Assembly: GCA_045640165.1 (NCBI GenBank)
Contig: JAZUEK010000008.1
Coordinates: 1-25,283 of the forward strand
Length of the DNA stretch: 25,283 nt
Reading direction: 5' to 3'
From: RGIG426 sp045640165
GTDB lineage: Bacteria > Bacillota > Clostridia > Oscillospirales > Acutalibacteraceae
Positions 9,101 to 15,200 of the stretch are shown here, one piece after another. The translations under genes and the position numbers were made by a program. The stretch's first letter is position 1, and each line of letters starts with the position of its first letter. The notes beneath the pieces were generated by a model, which had not been told where the DNA came from, ran no database searches, and was given only the letters and a program-made list of their open reading frames with translations.

Positions 9101-10492
9101 GGTGAATTGTTTGTCGAGATAGCAAAGGCAGAGGTTGTCCGGCGTTTTTTGCGCTTGCGCGCGGAATTCTTCCACCACGGTGGTGGCGCTGTTATACTCC
9201 GCCTCGGTCTCGTTAAACGCATCCAACTGCGCGCGAGCGGCGTCGCCCACAAAGGCAATGTCGCCGAGCGTGGATTTTTTCATCATCTCGGAAACGACCG
9301 TGCAGTACATTCCGGAAAACGCCTGCAAAAAGCCCTCGGTAAACAGCGCACTCTTCGCGTGGAGTTCCGTTTTGTAGCCGGTTTCGGTCTTCATCACCAT
9401 CATATCGAGGTCGGTGATGGCATCATCGGCGGCGGCGTATTGCACCGTCATCTCACCACTTGCAAACGGCACCGCATCGAACAACGTCGACTGGAACACA
9501 AACGTCGCCTCATTGGTAACGCCGAATTCTTTTGCCAAATCGCCGAACGACACAGCGGTGCGTTTTTTCGTCTCGTAATAGCCGTTGTAGACGGCTTTTA
9601 AGAATTCACCCACGCTTTGCGTTTCGTCGATGGCAAAACGGAGCGGCAAGGTATGCACGAACATACCCGTCGCGTTTTGCAGGCGCTTGTCGAGGCGACC
9701 GTTGTGGGCGCTGCAAAAACAACTGTCTTTCACGCCGTTGAATTTGGCGAGCGTATAGGCGAACGCGCCGGTAAACAGCGCGTTTTCCGACACGCCGACG
9801 GCTTTCGTAAACGCCAAAACGTCCTCTTCGGAAAGCCCGTCGCACGGCTCGGTAAACTGAACCTGCGGACTGCCGGTCGGCTCCACGGTCACGTCGGACA
9901 CGAAGCCCGTATCCCACTCGTCGCCGCCGAGTTGTTTTTCAAAATACGCCCTATCCGCGGCGCGTTCGTCGGCAGAAACCGCCATTTCCGCGGCGGCAAC
10001 GTCAAACTGCGTCATCGCTTCGGGCAAAATCTCCTGCCCCTCGTACGCGGCGGCAATATCGCGCGCGAGCACGCCTGCCGACGTGCCGTCAAACACCAAG
10101 TGGTGCGCATCAAGCACAAGCGTCAGGCTCTCGCCCGTTTTCCAAATTTCCGCGCGGAACAACGGCCCGTTTTCGAGGTCAAACGGACGAACGAACGTCG
10201 CCAAATCCCCCTCTTCTTTCACGGGGATTTCCACCTCGCCCACGCCGGAAAACAGCATCGACGGCACACCGGCCGGCGTACCAAACGTCACAAACAGCGC
10301 CGGATGCGCACAAAACGCCGTTTTAACCGCGTCACAAAGGCGATTTACATCGGTACCTTGCGGAAACGTAAGGCGAAACGGCAGATTATACCGCACCGAA
10401 TCGGGGTTGTTGACGCATTCAAGATACACGCCCTCCTGCGACGCGCAAAGCGGCGTTACCGCCGGAATCGATTCAAAAATCCGTTCATTCAT
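3191..10492 (-). CDS. Two-module NRPS with terminal reductase (C-A-T-C-A-T-R)
   Basis: A 2433-residue synthetase. The start is ATG 10492, behind AAAGGAG with 8-nt spacing; 81 more in-frame codons upstream run through the promoter and are rejected. Domains by eye: C1 (10-430, HHLVFDG 130-136); A1 (440-920, TSGSTGTPKG 585-594, YGPTE 716-720, TGD 807-809, Lys913); T1 (931-1005, Ser966 in GLTSIGA); C2 (1015-1430, HHILCDG 1138-1144); A2 (1441-1935, TSGSTGTPKG 1595-1604, YGPTE 1740-1744, Lys1927); T2 (1950-2022, LGGTSLSA, Ser1983); thioester reductase R (2060-2433, TGATGFLG 2066-2073, Tyr2224-x3-Lys2228). All catalytic motifs look intact. R domains release the peptidyl thioester with NAD(P)H as an aldehyde or alcohol. 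C1 before the first A domain suggests N-acylation of residue 1. Specificity positions aligned by eye to GrsA read D-A-F-M-S-A-L-V-V-K (A1) and D-M-H-C-I-V-G-I-C-K (A2); the second is compatible with a hydrophobic or aromatic residue, at low confidence. Predicted product: N-acyl dipeptide aldehyde. Confidence 0.96.
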   Translation of the reverse strand: MNERIFESIPAVTPLCASQEGVYLECVNNPDSVRYNLPFRLTFPQGTDVNRLCDAVKTAFCAHPALFVTFGTPAGVPSMLFSGVGEVEIPVKEEGDLATFVRPFDLENGPLFRAEIWKTGESLTLVLDAHHLVFDGTSAGVLARDIAAAYEGQEILPEAMTQFDVAAAEMAVSADERAADRAYFEKQLGGDEWDTGFVSDVTVEPTGSPQVQFTEPCDGLSEEDVLAFTKAVGVSENALFTGAFAYTLAKFNGVKDSCFCSAHNGRLDKRLQNATGMFVHTLPLRFAIDETQSVGEFLKAVYNGYYETKKRTAVSFGDLAKEFGVTNEATFVFQSTLFDAVPFASGEMTVQYAAADDAITDLDMMVMKTETGYKTELHAKSALFTEGFLQAFSGMYCTVVSEMMKKSTLGDIAFVGDAARAQLDAFNETEAEYNSATTVVEEFRAQAQKTPDNLCLCYLDKQFTYREVDEFTDRFARYLVEHGIGKETVVGVLIGRCEYMLLCSLSVLKAGGAYLPLDPTYPAERLNLMVKDSGAVMLLYAPEYADVITADFTGARICTSDIPTLNGTAALPTPAPEDLFVMLYTSGSTGTPKGVQFAHSNTLVTTEWVKKYYEMNETSRVTSYASYGFDANVFDTYPAITSGACLHIIAEEMRLDFPALLAYYNQNGITHTVMTTQVGRQFALMGGQTTLKHLSVAGEKLTPLPAPSDFALYNLYGPTEGSVVTSGFKMLPGVNYKDVPIGAAVDNLKVYVVDGRGRRLPVGAVGELWIAGPHVTRGYLNRPEKTAEAYGENPFDTVPGYERVYRTGDIVRLLSDGNLQFVGRRDGQVKVRGFRVELTEIEEIVRRFPGVEDATVAAFDDPAGGKFVAAYIVSPTEIDKTALADFIRAEKPPYMVPAVMMQIDKIPLNQNQKVNKRALPVPVRDRGEIVPPKTEMQQKIFDIVADVVGHKDFGVTTDFDTAGLTSIGAVRLNVALADAFDTPIRLSDLKEQDTVEKLEAFLGDSEGATAYALQADYPITENQNGIFVECMASPDSTMYNIPVLIKLSDKVELPRLAEAVKAALSAHPYVKTILFTNEKGDVRARRRDEAAVNVPVIECAALPDKTELVKPFKLLDSELYRVAIYKTNSGNALFMDFHHILCDGTSEAVLFDAISRAYAGETLKPETFTGFEAALEEQNVRASDRYEAAKAYWKTALAGAETDCMPKKEPSKTADGSGAVTVLSSVDAAALKTYCDKNNVTMNALFNAAFALVLSKFTGKESVSFATIYSGRADSRLANAVMFLARSLPVAADLDGETDALAFVKAMQTKLKDSMANDACSFAELSHDYGVKSDIILAFQGDQFRFDSLCGEPAEIAPITLGEAKSPLSVNVNLTAEGFTLEIEYRRDTYNENFAKALANALSAALSAMMTGGKLSALSLMNDEAWAEYDRLNDNEMPIENVFFHERVEQWAQTKPDNVAVVAEGRSLTFRELNEQANRVAHALLARGVKKDTIAGLVLERSCEVLVGEIGMMKAGVAFLPMLPSYPDERIDFCLQNAGSPFVLTTEAIKAAKPELFSADKPYQVLTVEELLKTDNAENLNLPVDPTALAYCIYTSGSTGTPKGVMIEQRNLQNYLQAHMHTIGAFSHDEWTGRTLALSSISFDMSLHDLFLPLFAGRGVVLATEDEQHNPLSLRDLMVENNVQVMCCTPSFMNNIVSIPEFKPAIKNLKTITVGAEAFPPALYDALKAVAPELQIINGYGPTEATICCATKELSSGFGITIGRPTKNTKFYVVDKAGNILPPYGIGELIICGVGVGRGYVKLPEKTAASFFTLQGLPAYHSGDQVRLNGDAEIDFGGRIDNQVKLRGFRVELDEIENVMTAYPAVKQAKVLMRNNGTEDYLAGFFTATEPVETEALTAHLKERLTYYMVPAVLMQLDEMPLTPNGKIDKNGFPETTKTKEKKAGRRAAKKSLEQRLCEIFADILGEDEVYADDNFFELGGTSLSASKVTMVLMSDGIEVKYGDIFDHPSPEELADFIEQRDKAAQTVTVDTAVQDEEIYRPALQYNTVKYAEEVKRESLGNVLLTGATGFLGVHVLKELLDIEDGHIYCLVRRGKHESPEKRLRMMLVYYFSNGFDEAFKNRITVLEADITDETLGDKIADLPIDTIINCAACVKHFADDDILDRINVRGVENLIAICKPRGLRLVQVSTVSVPGIHTKESYEKQLKMYENQTFIIDDMDNKYILSKRAAELKMMDAIEDGLRGKIVRVGNLMGRHSDGEFQANMETNMFLSGIRGFAVMGKYPISHMTDPMSFSPIDCTARAVVLLAGTNDKFTAFNANNRYGFDEMKIIDACNRNGIKIYPEMDEQYYKEFREKLGDDRFNSKLGGLAAYDIKDGHAVDVDNLFTTNILYRIGFSWPLVDDAYLDRAIESIMSLDYFNIDEIMGAAEADG

Positions 10493-10532
10493 AGCGTTTT
10501 TCTCCTTTTTCGAAAAAATCGAGCAGAAAAAT

Positions 10533-10548
10533 TGCTTATATATAAGCA
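10533..10548. promoter_or_regulatory. Perfect 16-bp palindrome at NRPS transcription start (candidate operator)
   Basis: TGCTTATATATAAGCA reads identically on both strands. It abuts the -10 box of the NRPS promoter and covers the expected start point, the classic position for a repressor operator. A second, weaker repeat (AGCAA-4-TTGCT, 10572-10585) overlaps the -35 box. No regulator gene lies beside it, so the binding protein is unknown. Confidence 0.6.
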
Positions 10549-10576
10549 GTATAGCACACGCGCGTAAAAAAAGCAA
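10548..10576 (-). promoter_or_regulatory. Promoter of the NRPS operon
   Basis: On the minus strand TTGCTT (10576-10571), a 17-bp spacer and TATACT (10553-10548) with an extended TGC just before the -10. It lies about 55 bp upstream of the NRPS start codon and diverges from gdhA. The next gene to the right is on the other strand, so this should drive the whole five-gene operon. Confidence 0.7.
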
Positions 10577-10673
10577 GCAGTTGCTCTTGCCGTTAAATTC
10601 CCTCAAAGCACTCTCTTGCGCGAAAAAATATTCTCTCTTTGCAAATTTTCGCGCATTTTTACACGAAAAATGC

Positions 10674-10702
10674 TTGACAGCGTTTTTTTGCGGTGGTAGA
10701 CT
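10674..10702 (+). promoter_or_regulatory. Promoter of gdhA
   Basis: TTGACA (10674-10679), a 17-bp spacer and TAGACT (10697-10702), placing the start about 28 bp before the gdhA ATG. The RBS GGAGG follows at about 10724-10728. Confidence 0.65.
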
Positions 10703-10736
10703 ATATGCGAATATTTTTATATTGGAGGTTTTCACT

Positions 10737-12086
10737 ATGAACGCTTATCTTAATCGTGTTCTCGATGGCGTCCGCGCGAAGTACATCAACGAGCCGGAAT
10801 TCGTGCAGACCGTCGAAGAAGTTCTCTCCTCGTTGGAGCCGGTCATCGACCAGCATCCGGAGTATGAGAAAGTCGACCTGCTTGGCCGTATGGTCGAGCC
10901 GGAACGTATGTACACCTTCCGCGTGACTTGGGAAGATGACAACGGCAACTGGCACACCAACACCGGTTATCGCTGCCAATTCAACGGCGCGATTGGCCCG
11001 TACAAAGGCGGTCTCCGTTTCCAGAAGAACGTCTGCCCCAGCATCATCAAATTCCTCGGTTTTGAACAGACCTTTAAAAACAGCCTGACCGGCCTGCCCA
11101 TGGGCGGCGGTAAAGGCGGTTCCGACTTTGACCCGGCCGGTAAATCCGACGCGGAGATTATGCGTTTCTGCCAGGCGTTTATGTCGGCTCTCTATCGTTA
11201 CATCGGCCCGGACGTGGACGTTCCGGCCGGCGACATGGGCGTGGGCGGCCGCGAAATCGGCTTCCTGTTCGGCCAGTATCGCCGCCTGAAAGCCACCTTC
11301 GAGAACGGCGTGCTCACCGGTAAAGGTCTCTCCTACGGCGGCTCGCTTATCCGTCCGGAAGCGACCGGCTACGGCGCGGTGTACTATCTGAACGAAGTCC
11401 TCGCTCACGAGAACGATTCCATCAAAGGCAAAACCATTGCCTGCGCCGGTTTCGGTAACGTGACCTGGGGTATCTGCAAAAAGGCTGCCGAGCTCGGCGC
11501 CAAAGTTGTTACCCTCTCCGGCCCGGACGGTTACATCTACGATCCGGACGGCGTTGTCACCGAAGAGAAAATCAACTACCTGCTCGAGATGCGTTCCTCC
11601 GGCCGCAACCGCGTGCAGGATTATGCCGATAAATTCGGCGTGAAATTCGTCGCCGGCGAGAAACCATACGGCGAGAAAGTCGACATCGTGATGCCGTCTG
11701 CCATGCAGAACGACGTGCACATGGAGCAGGCGAAACAAATCGCCGGCAATGGCACGAAATACTACATCGAGGTCGCCAATATGCCGACCACCAACGATGC
11801 GCTTAACTTCCTGCGCGAGCAGCCGGGTATGATCGTTGCCCCGTCCAAAGCGGTGAACGCCGGCGGTGTCGCGACCTCCGGTCTCGAGATGAGCCAGAAC
11901 TCCGAGCGTCTGTCCTGGACCGCGGAAGAAGTGGATGCCCAACTTCACAAGATTATGAAGAACATCCACAATATGTCCGCTGCCGCCGCCGAGAAATACG
12001 GCCTCGGCTACGACCTGGTCGCCGGTGCGAACATCGCCGGTTTCGACAAAGTCGCCCAAGCCATGATGGAGCAAGGCGCGTTCTAA
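10737..12086 (+). CDS. gdhA: Glutamate dehydrogenase (hexameric, bacterial 450-residue class)
   Basis: A 449-residue GDH that interconverts 2-oxoglutarate plus ammonium and glutamate in the cytoplasm. Start is ATG 10737 after GGAGG; the reading frame extends far upstream through the NRPS promoter region but without a ribosome site. Lys90, Lys114 and the catalytic Lys126 (PMGGGKGG) plus Asp166 (AGDMGVGG) are all present and fall one residue after the corresponding residues of Clostridium symbiosum GDH. The Rossmann loop GFGNVTWG and the following TLSGPDGYIYDPDG also resemble that NAD-linked enzyme, so NAD use is plausible but cannot be settled by eye. It is monocistronic with its own promoter and terminator. 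It is probably housekeeping ammonia metabolism rather than part of the NRPS pathway. Confidence 0.97.
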   Translation: MNAYLNRVLDGVRAKYINEPEFVQTVEEVLSSLEPVIDQHPEYEKVDLLGRMVEPERMYTFRVTWEDDNGNWHTNTGYRCQFNGAIGPYKGGLRFQKNVCPSIIKFLGFEQTFKNSLTGLPMGGGKGGSDFDPAGKSDAEIMRFCQAFMSALYRYIGPDVDVPAGDMGVGGREIGFLFGQYRRLKATFENGVLTGKGLSYGGSLIRPEATGYGAVYYLNEVLAHENDSIKGKTIACAGFGNVTWGICKKAAELGAKVVTLSGPDGYIYDPDGVVTEEKINYLLEMRSSGRNRVQDYADKFGVKFVAGEKPYGEKVDIVMPSAMQNDVHMEQAKQIAGNGTKYYIEVANMPTTNDALNFLREQPGMIVAPSKAVNAGGVATSGLEMSQNSERLSWTAEEVDAQLHKIMKNIHNMSAAAAEKYGLGYDLVAGANIAGFDKVAQAMMEQGAF

Positions 12087-12103
12087 TCGAATCCCTGAAA
12101 CAC

Positions 12104-12138
12104 AAAAATCCCACAGTCTCACGACTGTGGGATTTTTT
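12104..12138 (+). terminator. Intrinsic terminator after gdhA
   Basis: AAAAATCCCACAGTC, loop TCAC, GACTGTGGGATTTTT: a perfect 15-bp stem followed by a T-run, 18 bp after the gdhA stop. It directly precedes the dispersed repeat block that begins at 12141. Confidence 0.92.
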
Positions 12139-12140
12139 TA

Positions 12141-12190
12141 TTTCTCTTGTGTGAAAGCGAAGCCGGAAGTTATCACAGATTTCGCTCGCC
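12141..12190. repeat. Dispersed repeat block, copy A
   Basis: Begins TTTCTCTTGTGT and ends TCACAGATTTCGCTCGC. The same layout with the same opening 12 bases and nearly the same end is found at 17069-17117, also directly after a hairpin. Read on the minus strand the two copies give similar short peptides (ASEICDNF and ASEFCDDV, each followed by a TRE-type end). The unit's second half was then tandemly amplified (12157-12291). Confidence 0.7.
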
Positions 12191-12291
12191 ATTGGGTTTT
12201 TGCAAAAGCGAAGCCGGAAGTTGTCACAGACTTCGCTCACCATTGGTTTTTTGCAAAAGCGAAGCCGGAAGTTATCACAAACTTCGCTCAA
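12157..12291. repeat. 51-bp direct tandem repeat, about 2.6 units
   Basis: The block GCGAAGCCGGAAGTT starts at 12157, 12208 and 12259, exactly 51 bp apart. Each unit also contains TCACA, TTCGCTC and (units 1 and 2) CCATTGG...TTTTTGCAAAA. Within each unit GCGAAG pairs with CTTCGC or a near match, so each can form a small hairpin. It fills the space between the gdhA terminator and the stop of the 1307-residue orphan gene. There are no unique spacers, so it is not a CRISPR array. Confidence 0.9.
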
Positions 12292-12298
12292 CCCACAC

Positions 12299-15200
12299 TT
12301 AGCCGAGCAAATTCGGCTGGTTGACGTCCATTACCTCATCCGGCTCGAAAGGATCGTCGAGCGTCAGCATAATCGATTCCATCGTCTCTTGAGGAATCGA
12401 ATCCAATCCGCCCTCGGCAAACAAACCGCTCGGAAGTTTAATGGCTTTCAAGAAGTCCGCATCCGGCAGATTGCACAGTTCCGTCTGTTTTTCCGGCGGC
12501 ACCAAGATGTTGAGGCTTCGGTCTACAATATCCACGTGCTTACCGGTTGTTCCGAGAGATTCCACCACCGGCGAGAACGCCTGATTGGCAACAATTTTTG
12601 TCATCATAACGTTCGCGCTGTAATTGGACGACATAATGCCTATCTTTACGTTTTCTTTCTCGTTAGGACCATCCGGGAACGGCTTGCCTGCCGCGTTCAC
12701 TTCCCAGTCGTTGAAAACCGGTTCCTGGTTTACAGCTTCATCCGCTTTGGCTTTGAAATTGTTCATATGCTCAAGCAGCAATTCTTCTTTCAGCACAGCG
12801 CGGAGATAAGTCTGTTTTGCCTCGACCGACAACGGGCGTTTTTGCAAACCGGCAATCTCCACCTTTTTGCGAGCGGCGTTGCCGGCGGCAAGAATGTCAC
12901 ACGCTTTTTGGCGCGCATGGACGTGCGCCATGGTGTTCTCCAAATTGAAAGACTGTACCTGCTGGGCATATTCCCTATTCAGCATCATCATGCCGGTTTG
13001 GAGGATGGCTTTTTCGATACCCGGATGCTCTTTTATCATTTGCTCGTCCGCTTTAGCGGCGGCATCGTCCTTCATACTGTTGTCATGGATGACACAGCAC
13101 TTGTCAAGGTCGGGATACGTCTTGCGGAGGTCGTTGCGAACTGCGTCGTACTCTTTAATCGCGTCCAACGCATCTCCTTTGATGCATTTGATTTCTTCCT
13201 CCACGATGTGTTTCAAGAGCGGATCTTTTTCAATCATCTGCACTTGGCGCTCAAACGGTTTGTTCACCACGCGGCCGGGCACCGAGGCCGGCACTTCTTT
13301 CGCATTCGTCCGCTCAAACGCCAACAAGCTACGGGCAATAATATGGCCAAGCGGCGCACGGTTTCCTGCTTTGTAGGCATCCATCGCTTCCATCGCTTTT
13401 TGGCGCGCCAAAACGATGCCGTCGTCAAAGAATATCGCAACATTGGGACGAGAAGCCCACTTGCCGGTCGCCCGGTTGTATCCGAATACGAGGTCGTTGT
13501 GCACCATGGACGAGCAGCGGTCAAAGGTCAATTCCGCGCAGGTCATCTCTTTCATATCTTCGCCCACCGAACGCGTCGCCAGTCCCTCGACAACATCCGG
13601 ATGCATAGCCGCAGCGAACGCGATAGCGGTGAAATCATCCTGGGACAATTGGAGCATATGCTTGTCGCCGACTTTTACCGGCTGCCCTTTCGGCTCTAAG
13701 TGGTTGCTGTAAACCGGCAGTTTTTTGAAATCCTCTTCTTTATAGCACCCACCGTCGAGCATATGCTGACGCATCATCGGTTTCGGTCCGTACATATCTT
13801 CCAACGCTTGATACGCCGCCGCTTCCTGCTTCGCCTCGGATACTTTGTCGCGTATTTCAAACTCTTTTTCCAAGCGTTTTTCCGACTCTTTGAGGCCATC
13901 TCGGAAACTATGCGTCCGCTCTTCACCCAGCGCCACTTCCTTATGGGCGGCAATCTCCGCCGCGGCAGGCGACATGTCCGCCGGTGTGGCGTTAGACAGC
14001 GCGCGGCGCTCAAAGCCCTGCCTTGCGCGCAGATAGGTAATGCGGTCAATTTCGCCGCGGATACCGGCGGCGCGGCCGCTCTGCTCCATCGCGGCTTTAT
14101 ACGCTTTTACTTCAGGGCTGTTGCGGTAGAAAATACGGGTAAAGAATCCCGGCTCTTTGGGCGGACAGCCCAAATTATCCGCAAAGCGGATACCGTTTTT
14201 CTGACCCGGAATCAACTGCGCCTGCACCGGCGTCGTCTCACCGGCAGGCACGACAAACACGCGGTTAGCGGCCAGCATTTGATACAGCCGCACCGTCTCT
14301 TTCGTGTCGAGGAAGTTGATATCTTCGCAAGAATGCATCTTGTTGTCTTCGCCCAAGAAGAACATCCGCGCCTGTTCGGCAGGATTGCCGAGCTGCAAGC
14401 CGCAATAGGTGCCGATTGCTTTGGCAAAATCCTCCACTTGGCCGACCATCACCCACGCGGACGTCGGTTTCGTCAAAATCGCCTCCGGCTCGCGGAAATC
14501 GGCATTAAAAATGTTTTTGACGGTCACGCTTTTGGAAACGAAATCTTCCACTTGACGGGTTTTCGCCTCCACCGGCGAAACGGTCGCTTGGTTCGCCACG
14601 GCCACTCCCTCGTCCAGCGCCCGACGGGCATCGGCCATCGCCGCCGTCGCCTCGGGATCGTTCGGACGGGTTTCCAACACTTTGGCGCAGTAACTGCGCG
14701 AAAGCGCTTCATGATACCGCACCGCTTCGCGCAAATATTTCTCGTAAGCGATCCTATCCGCTTTATATTGTTCCTGCGCTTTGTCATAAGCGGTCACTTC
14801 CGCCTCATACGCCACGCCGCGCGTAATGGTGTTGCAAAAACTCTTCCAGAAAGACAGTTGCGGTGCGACAGGTTTTACCACCGGAATCGGCGGCTCCGGC
14901 AATTTGGTGATGCGCGTCTGCCGCTCTTCACGCGCCAACTGCATAATCAGCGAGTCTTTGGACGTCAGATCCAGTTCCACCTTTTTCTCCGGATCGTTTT
15001 TGTCGAAAATCGTCACTTTGTCGCAGGTCAAGTTCATAAACTCACCGAGAACGACAGAACCGGCGCCGGGTTTATCCGAGTCCATATCCGCCGCTTTCGG
15101 CTCATCCGAACGGTCGGTGGTATACACAAGGTCTTCCGGCTTCACGCCCTGACGGGCAAGAATCTCTTTCACGACCGTGTATTCGCTTTGTCCGACGTGG

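Noticed and set aside
10493..10735. Longer NRPS start 81 codons upstream
   Set aside because: It would place the promoter, the palindrome and the RBS inside the coding region; ATG 10492 has AAAGGAG at 8 nt.
10737..12086. gdhA as a tailoring or precursor-supply gene of the NRPS cluster
   Set aside because: It is divergent, has its own promoter and terminator, and is a common housekeeping gene; adjacency alone is weak evidence.
10701..12122. 473-codon minus-strand frame opposite gdhA
   Set aside because: gdhA on the plus strand has all catalytic residues and good expression signals; the antisense frame has no family features.
12157..12291. CRISPR array
   Set aside because: The units are contiguous 51-bp copies with no unique spacers and no cas genes nearby.
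12200..13699. 499-codon plus-strand frame starting in the 51-bp repeats
   Set aside because: Antisense shadow of the orphan gene; its start lies in tandem repeats without an RBS.
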